Positions 1 to 5,140 are shown, counted from the stretch's first letter. The stretch: DNA of 5,140 nucleotides from Eubacteriales bacterium (GCA_030695285.1 JAUYTF010000506.1:1-5140), one strand, 5' to 3'. The notes: generated by a model from the sequence alone, not told the origin. Program-made: numbers and translations.

Positions 1-208
1 GATGGCGCAGAATGAGCGCGGATTTTTCTTCGACGGTTATGGGCGCAGGTTCCTTTAGCGCAAGCGCAAGCGCCGGCCAGAAGCGGTTTTGCGGGTGCGC
101 GTAATAAAACGCCTGCTCACGCGATTTTGGCGAGGGCATGGTGCCAAGGATGAGGATTTCGCTCGCTGCCGAGACAATCGGGGGAATGGTATGAAGGACA
201 CGTTCCAT
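1..208 (-). CDS. DNA-deoxyinosine (hypoxanthine-DNA) glycosylase, UDG superfamily, N-terminal part
   Basis: Partial gene reading leftwards from an ATG at 208-206 and leaving the window at base 1; 69 codons are visible and the C-terminal part is missing. The family removes deaminated bases (hypoxanthine, in some members uracil) from DNA, starting base-excision repair in the cytoplasm. Seen: a hydrophobic strand ending in ILGTMPSPKS (about residues 20-29), then YYAHPQNRFWP (35-45). A Gly-x-Met-Pro loop followed by Tyr-Tyr-x-His-Pro-x-Asn-x-Phe-Trp is the typical start of the DNA-deoxyinosine glycosylase branch (UDG family 6 type). Asn41 in the PQN motif is the likely functional asparagine, by family knowledge. 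No good Shine-Dalgarno precedes the ATG; the start is chosen because it is the only ATG close to the conserved region. It is divergent from the ABC transporter gene and shares its upstream region. The remaining uncertainty is substrate, since relatives vary between hypoxanthine and uracil. Confidence 0.85.
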   Translation of the reverse strand, partial: MERVLHTIPPIVSAASEILILGTMPSPKSREQAFYYAHPQNRFWPALALALKEPAPITVEEKSALILRH

Positions 209-246
209 ATTGAGAAGCGTAACGCAAATCCGAGATGATTTCAACA

Positions 247-274
247 ACTATACAGGGAGTATTTAGCACAACAA
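247..274 (-). promoter_or_regulatory. Candidate sigma-70-type promoter for the glycosylase gene
   Basis: On the minus strand a TTGTTG box (274-269) and a TATAGT box (252-247) are separated by 16 bp. Transcription would start near 240, leaving about 32 nt of leader before the ATG at 208. The -35 is imperfect and the spacer is one base short, so this is only a candidate. Its -35 end touches the inverted repeat at 273-291. Confidence 0.35.
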
Positions 275-291
275 ACACGATGCGAGTGTTT
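273..291. repeat. Inverted repeat, possible operator in the divergent intergenic region
   Basis: Two perfect 6-bp arms, AAACAC (273-278) and GTGTTT (286-291), flank a 7-bp centre. The size and symmetry suit a dimeric repressor site. It lies between the divergent genes, overlaps the -35 end of the candidate leftward promoter by two bases and sits 36 bp upstream of the rightward -35. There is no T-run after it on either strand that would make it a terminator beyond three Ts. A 6-bp match can arise by chance, so confidence is low. Confidence 0.25.
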
Positions 292-327
292 TCTGTCCGC
301 GCAATCGCGTGCTAACCACAGCGGCGG

Positions 328-356
328 TTGATATTGCACCGTCATTCTGCTAAGAT
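328..356 (+). promoter_or_regulatory. Extended -10 sigma-70-type promoter driving the ABC transporter gene
   Basis: TTGATA (328-333) and TAAGAT (351-356) are separated by exactly 17 bp, and TG at 348-349 stands one base before the -10, making an extended -10 element. With the last -10 base at position -7, the transcription start falls at 363, which is the A of the transporter's ATG. The promoter therefore predicts a leaderless transcript. The match is strong by eye; strength and the exact start are inferred. Confidence 0.7.
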
Positions 357-362
357 GTGTGC

Positions 363-2099
363 ATGAGTAAACTGAGACGGTTTTTCTCCTACTATCAGCG
401 GCATAAGGGCCTGTTAATCCTCGATTTATCCTGCGCCGTGCTGGTTGCCGGAATCGACGTTGCCTACCCGATGCTCACGCAATATATCCTGCGCACGCTA
501 CTGCCGCAGATGGCGGCCGACCCCGCGATGGTGCGCGTGTTTGTCAGCCTGATTGTAATCGCGTTTGCCACCTATGTGGTGCGATCGCTGCTGCTGTATA
601 TCATCAATTACTGGGGGCATGTGCTTGGTGTGCGGATGGAGGCGGATATTCGCAGGGATATCTTCTCGCACATTCAGGAGCTCTCCTTCGGTTTTTACGA
701 CAAGGTACGCACAGGCAAGCTCATGTCCCGCGTGACGACGGACTTATTCGACATCACGGAGCTCGCGCACCACGGCCCGGAGGATGTGCTCATCTCTGGC
801 ACGACAGTGATCGGCGCGTTTATCGTGATGATGTTTGTGGACTGGCGGCTTGCGCTGGCGCTGCTTTGCATCGTGCCTGTGGCGATCTTTTATGTCGTGC
901 GGTTGCGGATTCAAATGCGCAGCGCCTCCCTCAAGGTGAAGGAGCGCGTCGCGGAGATCAACGCGGATATCGAGTCGTCCATCTCCGGCGCGCGCGTGGC
1001 AAAAGCGTTTACAAACGAGGATCATGAGCGCGAGAAGTTTGACAAAGGCAACGCAATGTTTGTCCGTGCTAAAGACGGTTTTTACCGCTCCATGGCCTTG
1101 TTCAGCAGCGGGATGGAGTTCTTCATCGCCATGTTTAACCTCGTCGTGCTCGCACTCGGCGGATACCTGATCTATAAAAGCAGTATGGATCCGATCCTGC
1201 TGGTAACTTTCTCGCTTTACATCGCGGCGTTTGTCCAGCCGCTCAAGCGCCTCGCCGCGTTTACGGAAGTATACATCCTCGGCATGGCGGGTTTTTCGCG
1301 GTTCTGCGAAATCATGGACATCGAGCCGGAGATCAAAGACCGTCCGAACGCGAAAGAGCTCGAGAATGTGCGCGGAGACATCTGCTTTGACGACGTTACC
1401 TTTGCCTACGAGAGCGGAAAAAGCGTGCTCTCGCATGTCAGCCTCGATATTCCGGCAGGGAAGACCCTCGCGCTTGTTGGCCCAAGCGGCGGCGGAAAGA
1501 CAACGCTCTGCCACCTGATTCCGCGCTTTTATGAGCAGCGCAGCGGAACCATCACCATCGACGGCATAGACACGCGGGATGTGACGATGCGCTCGCTGCG
1601 CCAAAACGTCGGCATCGTGCAGCAGGACGTGTTCCTCTTTGCCAGCAGTGTTTTGGAAAATATCCGCTACGGGCGCATCGACGCCACGGATGCGGAAGTG
1701 GTTGAGGCGGCAAAGCGCGCGCATATTCACGAAGAAATCCTACAGTTTTCAGATGGATACGAAACGCAGGTTGGCGAGCGGGGCATAAAGCTCTCCGGCG
1801 GGCAAAAACAGCGCGTCTCCATCGCAAGGTTGTTTTTGAAAAACCCTCCCGTGCTGATTCTGGACGAAGCGACAAGCGCTTTGGACACCGTCACCGAGCA
1901 CGACATTCAGCATTCGTTTGAGGAACTCTCCCGCGGGCGCACGACGCTGGTGATTGCGCACCGGCTCTCCACCGTCAAACATGCGGACGAGATCGTCGTG
2001 CTGGATGAGCGGGGTGTGCGCGAGCGGGGCACGCATGAGGAACTGTTGCGGGCAAACGGGCTCTACGCGAAGCTCTATCACGTGTCGATGATCGGCTGA
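363..2099 (+). CDS. ABC exporter half-transporter (fused permease and ATPase, type IV/MsbA-like)
   Basis: A 578-residue protein of usual length for a homodimeric or heterodimeric ABC exporter half in the cytoplasmic membrane, using ATP to move a substrate outwards. The membrane domain spans about residues 15-310, with hydrophobic segments near 17-37, 58-82, 140-160, 162-182, 249-270 and 277-297. The ATPase domain covers about 338-578: A-loop Tyr349, Walker A GPSGGGKTT (373-381), Q-loop Gln421, signature LSGGQ (477-481), Walker B VLILDE (497-502), D-loop SALD (505-508) and switch His533. All catalytic positions are intact. Substrate cannot be told from the sequence; relatives export drugs, lipids or peptides. 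The ATG at 363 is chosen over the in-frame GTG at 357 because the GTG lies directly against the -10 box and would not be transcribed. No Shine-Dalgarno precedes 363, consistent with a leaderless mRNA. No partner half-transporter is adjacent, so a homodimer is likely. An 85-bp gap without a clear terminator separates it from the ribonuclease gene. Confidence 0.93.
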   Translation: MSKLRRFFSYYQRHKGLLILDLSCAVLVAGIDVAYPMLTQYILRTLLPQMAADPAMVRVFVSLIVIAFATYVVRSLLLYIINYWGHVLGVRMEADIRRDIFSHIQELSFGFYDKVRTGKLMSRVTTDLFDITELAHHGPEDVLISGTTVIGAFIVMMFVDWRLALALLCIVPVAIFYVVRLRIQMRSASLKVKERVAEINADIESSISGARVAKAFTNEDHEREKFDKGNAMFVRAKDGFYRSMALFSSGMEFFIAMFNLVVLALGGYLIYKSSMDPILLVTFSLYIAAFVQPLKRLAAFTEVYILGMAGFSRFCEIMDIEPEIKDRPNAKELENVRGDICFDDVTFAYESGKSVLSHVSLDIPAGKTLALVGPSGGGKTTLCHLIPRFYEQRSGTITIDGIDTRDVTMRSLRQNVGIVQQDVFLFASSVLENIRYGRIDATDAEVVEAAKRAHIHEEILQFSDGYETQVGERGIKLSGGQKQRVSIARLFLKNPPVLILDEATSALDTVTEHDIQHSFEELSRGRTTLVIAHRLSTVKHADEIVVLDERGVRERGTHEELLRANGLYAKLYHVSMIG

Positions 2100-2170
2100 G
2101 AACCAAAGCGTATTACGACAGTTGACGGGCTTATGTTTAAAAAAGTGCAAGCCGGATAAACGAAAATTAG

Positions 2171-2176
2171 AAAGGA
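2171..2176 (+). promoter_or_regulatory. Ribosome binding site deciding the GTG start of the ribonuclease
   Basis: AAAGGA at 2171-2176 lies 8 nt before the GTG at 2185. The reading frame is open upstream to a TTG at 2122, but that codon has no Shine-Dalgarno. The GTG also places a Lys-Lys-Arg stretch directly before a hydrophobic segment, as expected of an export signal. The site is only moderate in strength. Confidence 0.6.
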
Positions 2177-2184
2177 AAGCGCGC

Positions 2185-2748
2185 GTGAAGAAACGCACTT
2201 TCGCGATCATACTGGTGATCCTCGCCGTGCTCGCCGCGGTTTGGCTGACCAACTCGCTCGATTTGCAGACCGCGGACACACAGGCGCAGACACAGCACAC
2301 CAGCGGGCTTGTCCTGCTCGACGGAGAGGCACAAACGCAAGAACCTGCCCCAGCGACGGAGGCAATCGTTGAGACGGAGCCGACGGCAGTGCCGCAGGCC
2401 GCAATCGACGAGAACGGCTCGTATACATCCAAGGAGGGTGTGAGCCTGTATCTCTACACCTACGGGCGCTTGCCGGTAAACTTCATCACCAAAAACGAGG
2501 CGCGCGCGCTCGGCTGGAGCGGCGGTCTGGACGACTACGCCTACGGCAAATGCATCGGCGGAGACCGCTTTGGTAACTACGAAGGGCTGCTGCCGGAGTC
2601 CCGCGGGCGGCAATATTACGAATGCGACATCGATACCCTCTACCGCGATAGCCGCGGGGCAAAACGCATCGTGTTCTCCGACGACGGGCTGATCTATTAT
2701 ACGGATGACCATTATGATTCGTTCGAGCTGCTCTATGGCGAACCGTAA
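2185..2748 (+). CDS. Barnase-family guanyl-preferring ribonuclease with N-terminal membrane anchor/signal
   Basis: A 187-residue protein in three parts. Residues 1-22 are a basic start (KKR) plus a hydrophobic stretch of about 17 residues: a Sec signal or uncleaved anchor. Residues 28-75 are a linker rich in Thr, Gln, Glu, Ala and Pro. Residues about 80-187 align almost without gaps to Bacillus barnase, an extracellular endoribonuclease that cuts RNA 3' of guanosine. All key residues are present: Lys103 (barnase Lys27), Glu146 (general base Glu73), Arg157 (Arg83), Arg161 (Arg87) and His176 (general acid His102), the last in TDDHYDSF. Conserved surroundings include LPxNFITKxEA, ALGW, GKCIGGD and FSDDGLIY. 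The barnase Arg59 position is Tyr132. Two cysteines (123, 147) lie in the domain. No standard signal-peptidase site (AxA) follows the hydrophobic core, so it may stay tethered outside the membrane; this is inference. The inhibitor gene follows after 19 bp. In the 85-bp gap upstream a TTGACG (2122) lacks a well-placed -10, so read-through from the transporter promoter is possible. Confidence 0.93.
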   Translation: MKKRTFAIILVILAVLAAVWLTNSLDLQTADTQAQTQHTSGLVLLDGEAQTQEPAPATEAIVETEPTAVPQAAIDENGSYTSKEGVSLYLYTYGRLPVNFITKNEARALGWSGGLDDYAYGKCIGGDRFGNYEGLLPESRGRQYYECDIDTLYRDSRGAKRIVFSDDGLIYYTDDHYDSFELLYGEP

Positions 2749-2755
2749 GAACGGC

Positions 2756-2761
2756 GGGAGG
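2756..2761 (+). promoter_or_regulatory. Strong ribosome binding site of the inhibitor gene
   Basis: GGGAGG at 2756-2761 ends 6 nt before the ATG at 2768, a near-ideal spacing. It decides the start: the frame is open back to 2705, but that would run through the end of the ribonuclease gene and lacks a site. It is clearly stronger than the ribonuclease's own site with its GTG start. Confidence 0.75.
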
Positions 2762-2767
2762 ACGAAG

Positions 2768-3061
2768 ATGAAACACGAAAAGCGGCTGGTTTTCAACGCA
2801 AAACGGATGACCACGCGGGCGCTTGCGCACGCGCACCTCAAACAACGATTGAAGCTGCCGGACTGGTATGGTAGCAACCTCGATGCGCTGAACGACTGCC
2901 TGAGCGAGATTGGCCAGCCGACTCGGATCATCGTGCGCTGCATGCCGCATCTGGAGCAGGCGCTGGGGGAATACGGCGTCAGGCTCATTCAGGTTCTGCA
3001 AAAGGCGGCGGCGGAGAACAAAAACTTGCGTTTGACGCTTCGGATCGGCTTTTGGAAATAA
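2768..3061 (+). CDS. Barstar-family ribonuclease inhibitor (immunity protein)
   Basis: A 97-residue protein close to the length of Bacillus barstar (about 90), with no signal peptide or membrane segment, so cytoplasmic. Barstar plugs the barnase active site with one helix and the adjacent loop. The family hallmark is clear: LPDWYGSNLDALNDCL (residues 30-45) matches the barstar inhibitory region. Asp43 corresponds to barstar Asp39, the residue that sits in the active site; Asp39 here corresponds to Asp35, Trp33 replaces Tyr29 (aromatic kept), and Cys44 matches Cys40. Two interface positions differ: Asn42 stands at Trp38 and Lys79 at Glu76. The C-terminal half (LIQVLQKAAAEN, then an LRLTLRI strand) matches the last helix and strand of the fold, with a short extra tail ending FWK. 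It follows the ribonuclease by 19 bp on the same strand and is almost surely its cognate immunity gene. Confidence 0.92.
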   Translation: MKHEKRLVFNAKRMTTRALAHAHLKQRLKLPDWYGSNLDALNDCLSEIGQPTRIIVRCMPHLEQALGEYGVRLIQVLQKAAAENKNLRLTLRIGFWK

Positions 3062-3158
3062 TATCAAACGTCGGATATTCAACCGGCGGATGCTGCCCGG
3101 AATCGGGCTCACGCTAAAAACTGTGTGGCAGACAGGCCTTTCCGCGTGGCGGGCGGGC

Positions 3159-3166
3159 AAAGGAGG
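3159..3166 (+). promoter_or_regulatory. Strong ribosome binding site deciding a TTG start for the HEAT-repeat gene
   Basis: AAAGGAGG at 3159-3166 is a consensus-grade site. It lies 9 nt before TTG at 3176, 3 nt before GTG at 3170 and 15 nt before ATG at 3182, all in the same frame. Spacing favours the TTG. The ATG would be too far and the GTG too close. The exact choice changes only two residues either way. Confidence 0.6.
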
Positions 3167-3175
3167 ACGGTGCAT

Positions 3176-4279
3176 TTGCGTATGATACAATCATTTCTTG
3201 GCGGGCTTACCATCGCGCTTGGCGCGCTGCTGTTCGCCGGCTTCCTGTTGCTGTTGCTGCTGCATGTCACACGCGCGGTCGATAATCGCAGAGTGCAGAA
3301 GATGCGGGAACAGCTGCTCTGCCTCATCTCCGGCGCTGCGGAAGTCAAGCGCATGAAAAACAACATCTATGAGATGGTCAACCCCGACGGCAAGCTCAAT
3401 TTGCTCTCGGATATCCGCGGCATGCGCACCGCGCGCGGGCTGATCGTCATGGCGGAAACGGCAGAGGAACTCTCCGGCGCCGCGTTCGAAAAGCTGCAAA
3501 AAGAAGCGGGCGGGGAATGGTTCGGCGAATATATGAAGAAACTGCTCGACGGCGTGGACGAAGAGGCGATCGCGCTCGTGGTCAAACTCGTCGGCGCACT
3601 GCGGTTGAGTCACTATACGCCGGATGTGGTCACGCAGATCTATTGCTGCCGCACGACCGCGCAGATGCAGCACGTCGGCATGCTCACGCTCTGCATGCTC
3701 GGTGCGGAGCGGGATATCGTCGCGCTCTGCCGCGATCATACGATAGCGTCGCTCTTGTCCTTTCGCACGCTGGAGGAGATTTTTTCGATCTATACGGGTG
3801 ACCTCAAGAAGCTTTGCCGGAAGCTGATCACATCCGCTTCCGATCCGTATATCCGGCGCACCTGCATCAAAACCATCGGGGAGCAGAAGTATGACGATCT
3901 GGGCGATCTTGTCCTGCCGCACCTGATCCACGGGCACATCAACACACGCATCGATGCCGCGCGCACGCTCGGGCAGATACACTGTGAGGCGGCGCATCCG
4001 CACCTGATTATCAGCGCGCGCGACCCGCGCTGGGAGATGCGCGCCGTGGTAGCAACCTCGCTTGGCGCATTCGGGGCGGCTCAGAACGAGGAGACGCTCA
4101 TCAAGCTGCTGTGCGACCGCGAGTGGTGGGTTCGATACCGCGCGGCGGAGTCACTCGCGCAGGCAGCGGACGCAAAAGAGTTGATGGCGTGCGTTGAGAA
4201 GACGGGCGACAAGTTTGCGGCGGAGATGATGCGCTTTGCGCTCGATCGCGCGGTGCTTTTGAGAGGGGAGGCGGCATAG
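3176..4279 (+). CDS. Membrane-anchored HEAT-repeat protein
   Basis: A 367-residue protein with one hydrophobic segment at about residues 7-29 (GGLTIALGALLFAGF followed by a leucine run), then a basic stretch (RAVDNRRVQKMR) that by the positive-inside rule puts the rest in the cytoplasm. Residues about 40-210 are helical and not recognised, perhaps diverged repeats. Residues about 210-332 hold four HEAT-type helical pairs, with second helices at DPYIRRTCIKTIGE (223-236), INTRIDAARTLGQI (255-268), WEMRAVVATSLGAFG (286-300) and WWVRYRAAESLAQAA (317-331). The Asp/Arg spacing and the Ala-x-x-x-Leu-Gly ending are typical. HEAT stacks bind partner proteins; no enzyme motif is visible. Its TAG directly abuts the ATG of the glycosyltransferase-like gene, so the two are translationally linked and probably act together. 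HEAT proteins beside GT2 polysaccharide synthases are a familiar pairing from memory. The 114-bp gap after the inhibitor gene has no clear promoter or terminator. Confidence 0.82.
   Translation: MRMIQSFLGGLTIALGALLFAGFLLLLLLHVTRAVDNRRVQKMREQLLCLISGAAEVKRMKNNIYEMVNPDGKLNLLSDIRGMRTARGLIVMAETAEELSGAAFEKLQKEAGGEWFGEYMKKLLDGVDEEAIALVVKLVGALRLSHYTPDVVTQIYCCRTTAQMQHVGMLTLCMLGAERDIVALCRDHTIASLLSFRTLEEIFSIYTGDLKKLCRKLITSASDPYIRRTCIKTIGEQKYDDLGDLVLPHLIHGHINTRIDAARTLGQIHCEAAHPHLIISARDPRWEMRAVVATSLGAFGAAQNEETLIKLLCDREWWVRYRAAESLAQAADAKELMACVEKTGDKFAAEMMRFALDRAVLLRGEAA
4265..4271 (+). promoter_or_regulatory. Ribosome binding site of the glycosyltransferase-like gene, inside the HEAT gene
   Basis: GGGGAGG at 4265-4271 lies in the last codons of the HEAT-repeat gene, 8 nt before the ATG at 4280. 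Together with the abutting stop and start codons it shows tight coupling of the two genes. Confidence 0.65.
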
Positions 4280-5140
4280 ATGCTTCTGATATCGACCCTG
4301 CGCTCCGCTCTGCCGGAGATCATCGCCACTTTGCCGTATGTTTGCTACGGCTTTCTCGCGCTGTTGTTTCTTGCGGGGATCGTCCGGCTTTCGCTGATTG
4401 CGCGATCGACAATACTGCTCAAGCGGCACGTGCGCTCCCTGCGCGCGGTCGATTACCGGCGGTTTCAGGATTCCGAGCATCTCATGCCGGTTTCACTGAT
4501 TCTGCCTGCAACAAACGAAACAGGTCGCTTGAATGAGCAGATTGACAATCTCCTGAAGCTTGAGTTCAAGCAATATGAGCTGATCGTCGCTGCAAACAGC
4601 GCGCACGCGAGCGCCTGGGCAAGCCTTTGTGAGGGCTACAGCCTGCTGCCGTTTCGCCAGCCGTTTAAAAGGACGCTCAAGTCCGCGCATGTGGAGGCGG
4701 TCTACCGTTCGGCCAAGGATGTTCGCCTCGTGGTGCTCGATATCAGAGACGCAAGCAGCGCGGGTGCGCTCAACGCGGGCGTGAACGTTTCGTCTTATCC
4801 CATCATTGCGCCCGTCTACCCCGATTTGCGGCTGACGAAGGACGCGCTGCTCAAAACGGTATATGCGTTTGTGAGCGATCCCGCGTGCTTGTTTATCGGC
4901 TCGGTGGCGCGCATCGGCGAATCCGCGGAAGGAGAAGCAGGCAAAAGCATGCCGATCCTGGCGCAGCAGCAATACATCGAACGGCTCAGATTGCTGTATA
5001 CAAACCGTACAGCATATGAAAAAACCGGATTGTATTTGTCCTTGCGCGGCCAGTTTACCGCATTCCTCAAGAGCGCGGTGCTGGAAGCGGGCGGGTTTTC
5101 CGGCGATGCGAAAGCGGAAGCAGCCGACCTGCTCCTGCGC
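4280..5140 (+). CDS. Glycosyltransferase family 2-like membrane protein, N-terminal part, probably with degenerate active site
   Basis: 287 codons without a stop, open at the right edge. Residues about 14-42 form a membrane segment (YVCYGFLALLFLAGIV). A GT-A/GT2 domain starts at residue 70 (PVSLILPATNE, as in PVSVIIPAYNE). Fold landmarks of the processive GT2 synthases (hyaluronan, cellulose or poly-GlcNAc type) are easy to follow: YELIVAANS (99-107), RLVVLDIRDASSAGALNAG (149-167), SSYPIIAPVYPDLRLTKDALL (in two parts, 171-182 and 183-191), a GSVARIG strand (207-213), and RGQFTAFLKSAVLEAGGF (256-273) ending in AEAADLLLR. The catalytic positions are changed: Asn106 where the nucleotide-binding Asp is expected, Ser160 for the Lys of GGKA, Tyr-Pro-Asp (180-182) for DxD, and EAAD (280-283) for the ED base motif. 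The QxxRW region and later membrane helices are outside the window. It may be a pseudo-enzyme partner of the HEAT protein or a diverged enzyme; no product can be assigned. Confidence 0.78.
   Translation, partial: MLLISTLRSALPEIIATLPYVCYGFLALLFLAGIVRLSLIARSTILLKRHVRSLRAVDYRRFQDSEHLMPVSLILPATNETGRLNEQIDNLLKLEFKQYELIVAANSAHASAWASLCEGYSLLPFRQPFKRTLKSAHVEAVYRSAKDVRLVVLDIRDASSAGALNAGVNVSSYPIIAPVYPDLRLTKDALLKTVYAFVSDPACLFIGSVARIGESAEGEAGKSMPILAQQQYIERLRLLYTNRTAYEKTGLYLSLRGQFTAFLKSAVLEAGGFSGDAKAEAADLLLR

Noticed and set aside
357..362. GTG at 357 as start of the ABC exporter, adding two residues
   Set aside because: It lies directly against the -10 hexamer, upstream of the predicted transcription start at 363, and has no binding site.
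744..1730. Long open frame on the minus strand inside the ABC exporter gene
   Set aside because: It is antisense to a clear ABC protein, its translation is rich in His, Arg and Asp without family motifs, and GC-rich codon use opposite a real gene explains it.
2122..2160. Promoter from TTGACG (2122-2127) with GATAAA (2155-2160)
   Set aside because: The 27-bp spacer is far too long and no acceptable -10 lies at 16-18 bp.
2122..2184. Upstream extension of the ribonuclease to TTG at 2122
   Set aside because: No Shine-Dalgarno before it, and it would bury the basic start of the export signal behind 21 charged residues.
2167..2988. Long minus-strand open frame across the ribonuclease and inhibitor genes
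   Set aside because: It overlaps two well-supported genes and its translation is Arg/Cys/Val-rich with no recognisable domain.
3032..3064. Promoter from TTGACG (3032-3037) with TAATAT (3059-3064) for the HEAT/GT genes
   Set aside because: Both boxes are good but the spacer is 21 bp, outside the usual range; I could not support it.
3060..3079. AATATC/GATATT inverted repeat directly after the inhibitor stop codon
   Set aside because: Short A/T-rich arms with an 8-nt loop; easily chance, and no T-run follows.
3095..3108. GCCCG-gaat-CGGGC hairpin after the inhibitor gene as a terminator
   Set aside because: Only five base pairs and no T-run follows on either strand.
3191..4003. Minus-strand open frame opposite the HEAT-repeat gene
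   Set aside because: Antisense shadow with a poly-Gln stretch produced by the leucine codons of the membrane segment on the other strand.
2869..4060. 14-bp exact repeat TGGTAGCAACCTCG at 2869-2882 and 4047-4060
   Set aside because: Both copies lie in coding sequence in unrelated genes, with no extension or third copy; likely coincidence.

Overview
The window is GC-rich bacterial DNA with tightly packed genes. Start codons are mixed (ATG, GTG, TTG), most genes have strong purine-rich Shine-Dalgarno sites, and the encoded proteins look most like those of Firmicutes. A GC-rich clostridium is my best guess. This is inference from protein style and ribosome binding sites; no rRNA or other marker gene is present.

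Layout. (1) 1-208, minus strand: the N-terminal 69 codons of a DNA-deoxyinosine (hypoxanthine) glycosylase of the uracil-DNA glycosylase superfamily, running off the left edge. (2) 209-362: a divergent intergenic region with a weak candidate promoter for the glycosylase, a 19-bp inverted repeat and a very good extended -10 promoter facing right. (3) 363-2099: a complete 578-residue ABC exporter half-transporter. Its promoter spacing predicts that transcription starts on the A of its ATG, giving a leaderless mRNA. (4) 2185-2748 and 2768-3061: a barnase-family ribonuclease with an N-terminal membrane anchor or signal and a low-complexity linker, followed 19 bp later by its barstar-family inhibitor. 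(5) 3176-4279 and 4280-5140: a membrane-anchored HEAT-repeat protein whose stop codon directly abuts the ATG of a glycosyltransferase-2-like membrane protein, which runs off the right edge.

How the parts may work together. The ribonuclease and inhibitor are a clear toxin/immunity pair. The ribonuclease is built to leave the cytoplasm, and the inhibitor has no export signal and protects the cell. The interface residues that in Bacillus barnase-barstar form the Arg59 to Trp38/Glu76 contact are all replaced here, while the Asp39-centred active-site plug is kept, which suggests a re-specified interface. The HEAT/glycosyltransferase pair is probably a surface-polysaccharide or envelope module. The visible part of the glycosyltransferase has lost the residues normally needed for catalysis (nucleotide-binding Asp, DxD and the ED base) while the fold-defining residues around them survive, so it may be a pseudo-enzyme. 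All rightward genes could be co-transcribed, because no convincing terminator lies between them, but a functional link between the exporter, the RNase pair and the HEAT/GT pair is not shown by the sequence.
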